NCBI GenBank assembly: GCA_020343575.1
Contig: CP070801.1
Location: forward strand, 653,666 to 661,778
Direction of reading: 5' to 3'
From: Candidatus Aenigmatarchaeota archaeon
GTDB taxonomy: Archaea > Aenigmatarchaeota > Aenigmatarchaeia > QMZP01
Length of the DNA: 8,113 nt
Part shown: positions 1 through 4,960 of the stretch, in pieces
Layout of the letters: every line of letters starts with the position of its first letter
How positions within the stretch are numbered: the stretch's first letter is position 1
Notes under the pieces: generated by a model
The model's input: the letters and a program-made list of their open reading frames with translations, nothing else
Database searches by the model: none
What the model was told of the DNA's origin: nothing
Position numbers and translations under genes: made by a program

Positions 1-949
1 AGTCCTTCCTCTTTATAGCCTCAGCCGCGACCTCTCCTGCAATCTTTCCAGCAACCCACGCTTCCCCTATTCCACCGCCATGGACAGGGTTTACCTGGTG
101 CGCAGCATCACCAACAACCATGAAGTTATCAGAAACCATATTTTCCATCAAACCTCCTACAGGAACCCCACCTGAGTTGATCTCTATCACAGAGCCCTTC
201 TTTAATCCCGGCTTGTTCCCAATAAATCTTTGAAGGTAATCTATTGCACTCTCCTTTGCGTAGGGTTTCCTCACTCCAATACCCACGTTCGCGATTTTCT
301 TTCCCTTTGGGAATACCCAAGCATAACCTCCAGGAGCGATCTCATTTCCGAAGTACATCTCTATCCTGTCAGGATCTATGTCAACATTAACCATCTCAAA
401 CTGGACACCAGAAGCAATATCAATAAGCTTGAGTGTTGTATCCATACCCATCTCCCTAGCGATTTTTGACTCAACACCATCGGCTGCTATGACAATCTTT
501 GACCTTATCTCCTTCCTCTCTCCATGGGATTCGATTTCAACACCACAGACCTTCCCGTTCTCTTTCAGGAGCCTTAGGACCTCCGTCTTTGTTAATATAT
601 TTGCCCCCGCATATATTGCTTTCTCAGCGAGCCATTTGTCAAAAAGCTTCCTCTCTATGATATAACCTTCTGGTTCTCCCTTGTAGTCGACCCTCAAACA
701 GCTTCCATTTGGGGAGTAGGCAGTCGCTCCTTTTATCTCTCTCCTTATCCATCTATTATCCACTTCAATACCCATCCTTTCGGTGGTGGACTTACTCAGT
801 CCCTCACCACATCTTTTTGGAGCTCCTATTTCCTGTCTTTTTTCCAGAACCAGAACCCTCACCCCTTCCTTCGCTGCTGAAAACGCTGCTCCTGAACCAC
901 CAGGGCCAGCACCTATAACTATTATATCGTATTCCTTTTCCAGTCTCAT
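1..949 (-). CDS. Geranylgeranyl reductase family FAD protein (archaeal lipid type), C-terminus cut by window edge
   Basis: This is a FAD-dependent oxidoreductase of the geranylgeranyl reductase family. In Archaea its members saturate the isoprenoid chains of digeranylgeranylglycerol phospholipids at the membrane. I translated 316 residues from the ATG at 949; the frame is still open at base 1. An N-terminal dinucleotide-binding motif GAGPGG is at residues 13-18, followed by CGEG at 47-50, ADGVES at 156-161, GYAWVFPKG at 208-216 (the YxWxFPK substrate-site motif of archaeal reductases) and GDAAHQVNPVHGGG at 280-293 (second FAD contact). Family members are about 390-400 residues, so roughly 75-80 are missing. 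The start overlaps the ferredoxin stop as ATGA and is preceded by GGTGGTGA, so translation is probably coupled. A role on a quinone or tetrapyrrole prenyl tail (BchP-like) cannot be excluded, but the family call is secure. Confidence 0.94.
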   Translation of the reverse strand, partial: MRLEKEYDIIVIGAGPGGSGAAFSAAKEGVRVLVLEKRQEIGAPKRCGEGLSKSTTERMGIEVDNRWIRREIKGATAYSPNGSCLRVDYKGEPEGYIIERKLFDKWLAEKAIYAGANILTKTEVLRLLKENGKVCGVEIESHGERKEIRSKIVIAADGVESKIAREMGMDTTLKLIDIASGVQFEMVNVDIDPDRIEMYFGNEIAPGGYAWVFPKGKKIANVGIGVRKPYAKESAIDYLQRFIGNKPGLKKGSVIEINSGGVPVGGLMENMVSDNFMVVGDAAHQVNPVHGGGIGEAWVAGKIAGEVAAEAIKRKD

Positions 950-1122
950 TTCTTCACCACCCTTATTGCACCCATCGGGCAGAAAGCCTCACAGAGTCTG
1001 CAGTTGTTACACTTCTCACCATCACACTCTATCCCATGCTCTTTCAGGGTTAGGGCTGACTTAGGACAAACCCCCACACATGCAGAGCACCTCAGACACT
1101 TCTTCTTGTCTGTCTCTATCAT
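946..1122 (-). CDS. 2[4Fe-4S] ferredoxin, probable electron donor to geranylgeranyl reductase
   Basis: This is a 58-residue cytoplasmic electron carrier. It has two complete four-cysteine clusters: C9-x2-C12-x2-C15-x3-C19-P, and C38-x2-C41-x2-C44-x3-C48-P. This is the classical bacterial/archaeal 2[4Fe-4S] layout. One further Cys (C33) lies between the clusters. The stop codon TGA shares four bases (ATGA) with the start of the downstream geranylgeranyl reductase, so the two are almost certainly co-translated. In Methanosarcina acetivorans a ferredoxin encoded beside geranylgeranyl reductase is known to supply the electrons for lipid saturation; the same job here is an inference from the gene pairing. 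The ATG at 1122 is chosen because the first cluster begins only eight residues later and a GTGAT element sits just upstream. Confidence 0.95.
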   Translation of the reverse strand: MIETDKKKCLRCSACVGVCPKSALTLKEHGIECDGEKCNNCRLCEAFCPMGAIRVVKK

Positions 1123-1163
1123 AATATCACTAATTAATGGGATTAGATATTTATTATGATTGG

Positions 1164-1173
1164 TTTATAAAAA
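1164..1173 (-). promoter_or_regulatory. TATA box for the ferredoxin-geranylgeranyl reductase pair
   Basis: Read on the minus strand the sequence is TTTTTATAAA, an archaeal TATA-type element. It lies immediately past the stop codon of the V4R gene (which ends at 1179). About 25 bp downstream puts the transcription start near 1143, giving a leader of roughly 20 nt that contains GTGAT before the ATG at 1122. The ferredoxin and reductase can therefore be transcribed independently of the HTH-UbiA-V4R genes. Inferred from sequence only. Confidence 0.6.
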
Positions 1174-1178
1174 CCATT

Positions 1179-1784
1179 CTACTTAGGCCTTTTCTTTTTT
1201 GCCTTTATTATATCATCTGCTGGGAGCTGCTCCCTGACGAGTTTATCGTTCGAGTCGAACTCCTCTGTGGGTTTTATCTCGAACTGGCAGAAATGATGCC
1301 CGAGGGATTTGCATCTTATCTCAATAGCATCAACCTTATGATTAAAGATAATCTCCATTGCCCCGGCAATCTGTCCCCTCTCTACATGACAAAAGGCTTT
1401 TTTATACCTTTTCAAACTCAGTGGGGAATCCTCAACCTTAAAGGATGCTGTGCAAGCCTTTAAATCACATTTTATTACGCTAACTATTCCCCATCCCATC
1501 ATCTGGGTACAACCGGTTGCCAGCGACTCGGCCATTTTCAGTCCACTAAGTCCCATTACCTTCCCCATAGTTTTCGCCAACTCCACGCCACCAACCTTTC
1601 CAGCATTATACAATAGTTTAGCCCCTTCATCACCTAGGGTTTTTATAACCTCTTCCTGTATGCTTATCAGAGTTGATGTTGATGTGTTTGCTGACCTTAT
1701 CCCTACTATTGAGATCCTTCCCTTCTCCATTTCAATTTGCCTTGCAAGCAGGAATTTTTTGAATATTGTTCCTATTCCCATCAT
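1179..1784 (-). CDS. V4R-domain (4-vinyl reductase / BchJ-like) protein
   Basis: This is a soluble protein of about 201 residues with a V4R domain in its C-terminal half. The domain occurs in the bacteriochlorophyll-associated protein BchJ and as the ligand-sensing part of some regulators. Visible signatures (numbered from the ATG at 1784) are CHVERGQIAGA at 132-142 and CKSLGHHFCQFEI at 158-170. The second holds the conserved C-x7-C pair (C158, C166), thought to bind metal or ligand. The C-terminus is a lysine-rich tail. The ATG codons at 1784 and 1781 follow GGTGAT; the spacing slightly favours 1781. A longer reading from TTG at 1793 is possible. The start overlaps or abuts the UbiA stop at 1786, so the two are coupled. 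The substrate or ligand is unknown. Proposed: a binding protein for the hydrophobic product made by its neighbours, or a sensor of it. Confidence 0.83.
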   Translation of the reverse strand: MMGIGTIFKKFLLARQIEMEKGRISIVGIRSANTSTSTLISIQEEVIKTLGDEGAKLLYNAGKVGGVELAKTMGKVMGLSGLKMAESLATGCTQMMGWGIVSVIKCDLKACTASFKVEDSPLSLKRYKKAFCHVERGQIAGAMEIIFNHKVDAIEIRCKSLGHHFCQFEIKPTEEFDSNDKLVREQLPADDIIKAKKKRPK

Positions 1785-1785
1785 A

Positions 1786-2826
1786 TCACCCAAACAGATA
1801 CCACAATATTAATACTGTTAATATTTGAATCATATTTATTGGCATGATCATTTTATCCAGGATGTATACCGCATTTTTTTCAGTAGGATATTTATATAAT
1901 TTATAGCTAGATATGAAATTTAATATACCAAAGATCCATAAAGGTGCATAGTATATTTCTATAAAACCTGTAATTAAAAATATTGACAATAAAATATATG
2001 GTATTATAACAAGAATCATATAAATTTTAACTGACCTTAGATAGCCTATTACTATAGGGAATGTTCTCAAGCCTGATGCCCTGTCCCCCCTTATATCACA
2101 CATATCTTTTATTACGGTTATAAATAGTGCATAAACGCCTAAAAATATTATCAACCCCCAGGGAGCATTCGTTAATGAACCAAACAGCAACCAACCAAAC
2201 AAAAATGCTAGGCTCATATAATTCATTCCTATTAATATGTTTCCCATAAGAAATTTTGATTTCAATTTAACGGGAGGGAATGAATATAGGAACGAACATA
2301 ATAAGAAAAAAGATATGATAGCAATACCCATCCAGCCAAGTAAATAAAATGAAATAGAAAGAGCTAAAATATGCCCTATCACAGCAATAATCAGGGCTTC
2401 TTTGATTGATAAAAAACCATGAACAATTGACCTTGTAGATTTATACAGATCAATTTCTTTCACATTTTCAATATCTGTTGGCAAATCGCCTATATCATTA
2501 ATATACCTTATGCAAATGCCTTGTAAAACTGGTCCAAATAAAATAAATAACAGAATAATGTCAAGCCACTGAAAACCAAGTGGTATTTGACCTAATCCAA
2601 TAATATAACCAACAATCGCACTAAGTGAAGCAAACGTCCATTTTTTATAAGGCTCCATCATTCTTATTGCGGCCTTTATTTTATCAGAAGTATCTAAATG
2701 GCGATGTCGAATTTCTTTGTAGACTTCCATAATAGACCTGTTTTTTTTGCCTTGATTTTCAGAATAAGAATATCTGTAATTGGCATCTTGTAAATCATTC
2801 TTATTTTCTTTATCTTTATAGGCCAT
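1786..2826 (-). CDS. UbiA-family polyprenyltransferase
   Basis: This is an integral membrane prenyltransferase that transfers a polyprenyl diphosphate chain to an acceptor. From the ATG at 2826 it is 346 residues with about eight or nine hydrophobic helices. The first Asp-rich motif, NDIGDLPTD, is at residues 110-118 and the second, DIRGDRASG, at 244-252; together these bind Mg-diphosphate. YSFPPVKLK at 181-189 is the YSxPPxxLK loop typical of the superfamily. The RSIVHG stretch replaces the usual NRPxRPIPSG, so the protein is divergent. A hydrophilic N-terminal extension of about 50 residues precedes the first helix. A TTG at 2850, behind GGGAG, would add eight residues. The acceptor cannot be read from sequence: candidates are geranylgeranylglyceryl phosphate (archaeal lipid), a quinone ring or a tetrapyrrole. 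The gene is very A+T-rich (15 G+C in 60 bases at 1801-1860), unlike its neighbours, which hints at transfer. Confidence 0.9.
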   Translation of the reverse strand: MAYKDKENKNDLQDANYRYSYSENQGKKNRSIMEVYKEIRHRHLDTSDKIKAAIRMMEPYKKWTFASLSAIVGYIIGLGQIPLGFQWLDIILLFILFGPVLQGICIRYINDIGDLPTDIENVKEIDLYKSTRSIVHGFLSIKEALIIAVIGHILALSISFYLLGWMGIAIISFFLLCSFLYSFPPVKLKSKFLMGNILIGMNYMSLAFLFGWLLFGSLTNAPWGLIIFLGVYALFITVIKDMCDIRGDRASGLRTFPIVIGYLRSVKIYMILVIIPYILLSIFLITGFIEIYYAPLWIFGILNFISSYKLYKYPTEKNAVYILDKMIMPINMIQILTVLILWYLFG

Positions 2827-2854
2827 ACGACTAAGCCCCCTTTTGCTCAATCAT

Positions 2855-3103
2855 TTACTCCCTCAGCAGTTCGTATATAACTCTCATCTTTTCCATGTCA
2901 TGGGGCCAGGCAATAAGGGCCTTTCCAACCCGTTTTGTCCTTATCTTTTCAGCCTTCTCGAGTTCCTTTATGTGGTAGCTTATTTTCTTGATGTTGCTGT
3001 TGTTCACCTCCAGCCCCAGGTTTCTGACAAGTTCCTTTATGTGGACAGGCCAGTGGTGCTCAACAAGTTCCATCACAGTCCTTCTAAGATACTTACCCTT
3101 CAT
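2855..3103 (-). CDS. Small winged helix-turn-helix (ArsR-like) transcriptional regulator
   Basis: This 82-residue basic protein has the layout of a minimal winged HTH domain. Helices lie at about residues 5-16, 21-30 and 35-50, the last being a recognition-type helix with SYHIKELEKA. A short beta wing follows at 52-66 (KIRTKRVGKALIAW), then a C-terminal helix. There is no sensor domain or clear metal-binding Cys cluster, so any signal must come from another protein or a small ligand. It is the first gene of the minus-strand unit and ends 28 bp before the UbiA ATG, so it probably controls itself and the prenyltransferase genes. The ATG at 3103 has no Shine-Dalgarno sequence but a TATA-like region about 25-35 bp upstream, which suggests a leaderless mRNA. 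The family level is clear; the regulon is inference. Confidence 0.8.
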   Translation of the reverse strand: MKGKYLRRTVMELVEHHWPVHIKELVRNLGLEVNNSNIKKISYHIKELEKAEKIRTKRVGKALIAWPHDMEKMRVIYELLRE

Positions 3104-3115
3104 ATTATTATATAA

Positions 3116-3159
3116 GTGAAAAATAGTTAAATAAAAATATTCACATATGTGAAAAATAT
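3116..3159. promoter_or_regulatory. Candidate operator and promoter of the HTH-UbiA unit
   Basis: A perfect 14-bp palindrome TTCACATATGTGAA lies at 3140-3153. Its right half continues as GTGAAAAATAT (3149-3159), and nearly the same string, GTGAAAAATAG, recurs at 3116-3126, exactly 33 bp (about three helical turns) away. Between them, on the minus strand, is the A/T-rich TTTTTATTTAA (about 3128-3138) that could be the TATA box for the ATG at 3103. Two sites bracketing a TATA box fit autoregulation by the winged HTH protein. This is inferred; no binding data exist. Confidence 0.5.
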
Positions 3160-3187
3160 GAGATTAACATATCTAATTATAGGTCTG

Positions 3188-3222
3188 ACTAGAAAATAAA
3201 AAAAGAGAAAAAAGTGTTAAAA
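3188..3222 (-). terminator. Poly-T tract terminator on the minus strand
   Basis: On the minus strand this stretch contains runs of T (TTTTTTCTCTTTTTTTATTTTC). Archaeal RNA polymerase terminates at such oligo-T tracts without needing a hairpin. It lies between the small membrane protein gene and the promoter of the HTH gene, so it would separate the two units. It probably acts together with the hairpin at 3251-3266. Confidence 0.5.
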
Positions 3223-3250
3223 GGGCTAATTAAATGCGCCCCTTATTAAA

Positions 3251-3266
3251 AAAACCAAAAGGTTTT
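3251..3266 (-). terminator. Short hairpin plus T-run after the small membrane protein gene
   Basis: AAAACC-AAAA-GGTTTT forms a 6-bp stem with a 4-nt loop. On the minus strand it is directly followed by a T-run (GGTTTTTTTAAT). It overlaps the stop codon of the gene ending at 3265. The stem has only two G-C pairs, so the T-run is likely the main signal. Confidence 0.45.
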
Positions 3267-3627
3267 ATACCGTGGGCCTTGCTGCTAGGTTGTAAACAGC
3301 CTTAAGTGAAACTATTAGTGCTGCTGGTGCAACGAATGCTGCTATGTTGTTGACCATTGCCTGCAATACCGATCCCAGCAATGGGATTATTGTGTCTATG
3401 GATGTAAGCTGTGCTATTGTTCCCACTAGTATCAAGGCTATTGCTGAAAGCAAGAAAACATTGACTTCCTTGGCACTGATGTTAAGGAAACCAACGACTA
3501 GCCCCAGTATTACTAGTACCAGAAGTATCCACGGGTTATATCCTGTTACCCATCCACCAACTAGACCTGCTATTACTGCTATTACTACACCTAGTATAAA
3601 AGCCCATTTCCCAACGCTTTCTGACAT
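3265..3627 (-). CDS. Small four-helix membrane protein of unknown function
   Basis: This 120-residue, highly hydrophobic protein has four predicted membrane segments at about residues 7-27, 33-50, 56-74 and 90-112. Few charges are present, and they sit in the first loop and at the ends (K7, K53, E54, K109, R117). There is no catalytic motif, no cysteine and no cleavable signal peptide. I recognise the general type (short proteins beginning with a KWAFILG-like helix followed by GLVVGFLNI) as common in archaeal genomes, but I know of no function. The start is well supported: AAGGTGA lies six bases before the ATG, with a TATA box about 40 bp upstream. It has its own promoter and terminator, so it is a single-gene unit and may be well expressed. 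Confidence 0.78.
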   Translation of the reverse strand: MSESVGKWAFILGVVIAVIAGLVGGWVTGYNPWILLVLVILGLVVGFLNISAKEVNVFLLSAIALILVGTIAQLTSIDTIIPLLGSVLQAMVNNIAAFVAPAALIVSLKAVYNLAARPTV

Positions 3628-3664
3628 TTAGAGTCACCTTACTTTATATAATGTCGCTAGCCGC

Positions 3665-3674
3665 TTATAAATGT
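3665..3674 (-). promoter_or_regulatory. TATA box of the small membrane protein gene
   Basis: The minus strand reads CATTTATAAG here. It predicts transcription from about 3643 and a leader of some 16 nt that carries AAGGTGA in front of the ATG at 3627. A second A/T-rich run (TTATATAAAG, 3643-3652) lies too close to the start to serve as the TATA box. Confidence 0.55.
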
Positions 3675-3712
3675 TATTCGACAATGAACGATATTTCTTA
3701 TGAAACTAATTG

Positions 3713-3728
3713 TGAAGTTATGAAGTTA
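3713..3728. repeat. Perfect 8-bp tandem duplication
   Basis: TGAAGTTA occurs twice back to back, followed by the related CCGAAGT. It lies in the 107-bp gap just past the stop of the SpoIIM-like gene. It is probably a chance or slippage repeat; no function is evident. Confidence 0.5.
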
Positions 3729-3734
3729 CCGAAG

Positions 3735-4550
3735 TCAAAGATAGACCTCAACAAAGGCTCCTACAACAATCAGGAGTATTGCTAGGGCAAGGAGTTTAAA
3801 GGAATCGAAAAGGATAATCTTCAGAACAGCAGCTTTGTTCTTCCTCAGCACAGCTGCGGAGATAATGGAACCCGCGAGACCAGCAACTATGTATCCACCA
3901 ATCTCAAGAATCCCGTGCGCCAGAAACAGACTACCTGCACCTGGTATGTGCCATATAGTTTCAGATATCCTGGCTATAGCAATACCCAGTATAGAGGCAT
4001 TCCATACCAGGATGAAAACTGCACCAGCCCCAAAGAAAAGGGAAAACAAAAACGCAAAGAGCATGACCTGGAAATTGTTCGCAAATATCCTTTCAAAGTC
4101 AACAAAGCTCCCCTTGGTCAATGCACCCGAAACACCCTGTATCCTGTTTATCACCGCTTCCTGCACCTGGAAGAAATTCGGGTCTAGGAAGAAATGCCAT
4201 ACAGCAAACGCAACCGTAACCCCTGCAAAGAAGATCAGAAACAGAAGTATGTGGATGAGGTGTTTCTCCCAGAAACTCTTTTTATTGAAATCCTCTATAT
4301 TCTTCTCCTCTACCCTCTCCTCCCTCTTGATGAGGACAGTCATGTAGTAGGCAGAGGGTATGATCACGAAGAGAACAGCAAATATTCCTGATGTGTCAAG
4401 GAGGGTTCCGCCAATAACCATCCTCACCGAGACCTGGGAGGCTATGAATATGGCTATGCTCGTTATCAACAAGGCCCACACAAACATCCATATAAACATT
4501 CGCTCTGGTCTCTTGTCAAAATCTCTGAACCCAAGAAGTGATTCAAACAT
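3735..4550 (-). CDS. SpoIIM / DUF95-like integral membrane protein
   Basis: This 271-residue protein has about six membrane segments (around 18-38, 55-76, 99-120, 161-190, 208-233 and 249-270). A charged cytoplasmic loop lies at 75-98 (KREERVEEKNIED). The C-terminal half shows the pattern of the stage II sporulation protein M family: IFANNFQV at 155-162, WNASILG at 183-189, and HGILEIGG at 212-219 with the family's conserved His and Glu. A G/A-rich helix follows (AGLAGS). In Bacillus, SpoIIM acts with SpoIID/P in engulfment. Archaea do not sporulate, and the role of these homologues is unknown; many genomes carry them as lone membrane proteins. The extra N-terminal pair of helices is not part of the core family. 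The ATG at 4550 lacks a Shine-Dalgarno sequence but has a well-placed TATA element, so it is probably leaderless. Confidence 0.82.
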   Translation of the reverse strand: MFESLLGFRDFDKRPERMFIWMFVWALLITSIAIFIASQVSVRMVIGGTLLDTSGIFAVLFVIIPSAYYMTVLIKREERVEEKNIEDFNKKSFWEKHLIHILLFLIFFAGVTVAFAVWHFFLDPNFFQVQEAVINRIQGVSGALTKGSFVDFERIFANNFQVMLFAFLFSLFFGAGAVFILVWNASILGIAIARISETIWHIPGAGSLFLAHGILEIGGYIVAGLAGSIISAAVLRKNKAAVLKIILFDSFKLLALAILLIVVGAFVEVYL

Positions 4551-4572
4551 ATTTAATTATTGCATTCGGTCC

Positions 4573-4584
4573 TTTATTTATTTT
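4573..4584 (-). promoter_or_regulatory. TATA box of the SpoIIM-like gene
   Basis: The minus strand reads AAAATAAATAAA, centred about 28 bp before the ATG at 4550. That places the start of transcription at or within three bases of the ATG. The element overlaps the stop codon (4574-4576) of the small Cys-containing gene upstream. Confidence 0.55.
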
Positions 4585-4768
4585 CAGAGACCCTATCAGC
4601 CTTGCATAATACAGAATTAATCACATTGTTTTTGTCTCTTGATACTCCGATACAGTATTTACATTTACCCATCCACCTTTCAAAGGCTTCATAAACCTCA
4701 TCATCTATAGGAAGCTTGTAAGAAGCATCATCATCAAGTCCGCAAAATCCCGTACGTGACAAATTCAT
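4574..4768 (-). CDS. Small Cys-containing protein, possibly the 3' part of a split gene
   Basis: This is an open frame of 64 residues. Codon use (AGG/AGA for Arg, mixed third positions) and an acidic, Trp/Tyr-containing composition look like real coding sequence. Cys residues at 9, 36, 39 and 55, including CKYC, suggest a small metal-binding fold, probably zinc. I do not recognise the family. The ATG at 4768 has AAAGGTG only one base before it, too close for good initiation, and no properly spaced TATA box of its own. The same frame continues upstream through one TAA codon to an ATG at 4861 that does have a well-placed TATA box. I therefore suspect that this is the downstream part of a longer gene (see the entry at 4574-4861). 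As a free-standing gene it is only moderately supported. Confidence 0.45.
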   Translation of the reverse strand: MNLSRTGFCGLDDDASYKLPIDDEVYEAFERWMGKCKYCIGVSRDKNNVINSVLCKADRVSENK

Positions 4769-4861
4769 GCACCTTTATATTGTACTACTTCCCCCCAATG
4801 GACACTTGACAGTGCGATTACCTAGATCAATTTTGAGTCTAGAGTCCAGAGCCTTGCCCAT
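4574..4861 (-). pseudogene. Cys-rich small gene interrupted by an in-frame TAA
   Basis: From the ATG at 4861 an in-frame stretch of 28 codons ends at a TAA (4775-4777). Two codons (AGG TGC) then lead into the 64-residue frame ending at 4574. Read through, the product is 95 codons with Cys at positions 19, 31, 40, 67, 70 and 86. The segment around the stop reads KCPLGGSSTI-stop-RCMN, which resembles the C-P-x(n)-C spacing of small zinc-binding archaeal proteins. A single substitution (for example CAA, AAA or GAA to TAA) would explain it. Alternatives are a sequencing error, a true short upstream peptide, or stop-codon readthrough. Reassignment of UAA is not known in Archaea, so readthrough is the least likely. 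Confidence 0.45.
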
Positions 4862-4881
4862 GATAATATAGAAAATCCAAA

Positions 4882-4891
4882 TTTTATAAAT
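4882..4891 (-). promoter_or_regulatory. TATA box for the split Cys-rich gene
   Basis: The minus strand reads TTTATAAAAT, centred 25 bp before the ATG at 4861, exactly where a leaderless transcript would need it. It forms the left arm of a divergent promoter region with the smc TATA box at 4926-4934. Confidence 0.55.
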
Positions 4892-4925
4892 GTTGTAACA
4901 GTCTTCCTGTCTTTTTGGGAGAATG

Positions 4926-4934
4926 CATTTAAAA
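4926..4934 (+). promoter_or_regulatory. TATA box of smc
   Basis: CATTTAAAA is centred about 31 bp before the ATG at 4961. The region between (AATAATATTATTAT) has no Shine-Dalgarno sequence, so the smc message is probably leaderless or nearly so. The TATA boxes of the two divergent genes are only about 35 bp apart. Confidence 0.5.
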
Positions 4935-4960
4935 CAATTTGCCAACAATAATATTATTAT

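Noticed and set aside
1450..1812. 120-codon plus-strand open frame across the V4R gene
   Set aside because: It is antisense to a V4R domain with intact motifs. The apparent hydrophobicity comes from complementing Gly/Ala/Lys codons.
1..2826. True bacteriochlorophyll biosynthesis cluster
   Set aside because: No Mg-chelatase, bchXYZ/LNB-type reductase or other pigment gene is visible. The three shared families all have common non-pigment roles in Archaea, so I report only the resemblance.
3160..3250. Possible small RNA or CRISPR-like repeats in the A-rich gap
   Set aside because: No repeated unit and no stable fold beyond the terminator hairpin. The A/T-rich runs are explained as a terminator and promoter sequence.
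3835..4347. 170-codon plus-strand open frame opposite the SpoIIM-like gene
   Set aside because: It is a shadow of a membrane protein gene on the other strand: low-complexity, Lys/Pro-rich, with no promoter or ribosome binding site.
4574..4861. UAA decoded as an amino acid (new recoding system)
   Set aside because: No UAA reassignment is known in Archaea, and the long genes here end normally with TGA, TAA or TAG. A point mutation or sequencing error is simpler.
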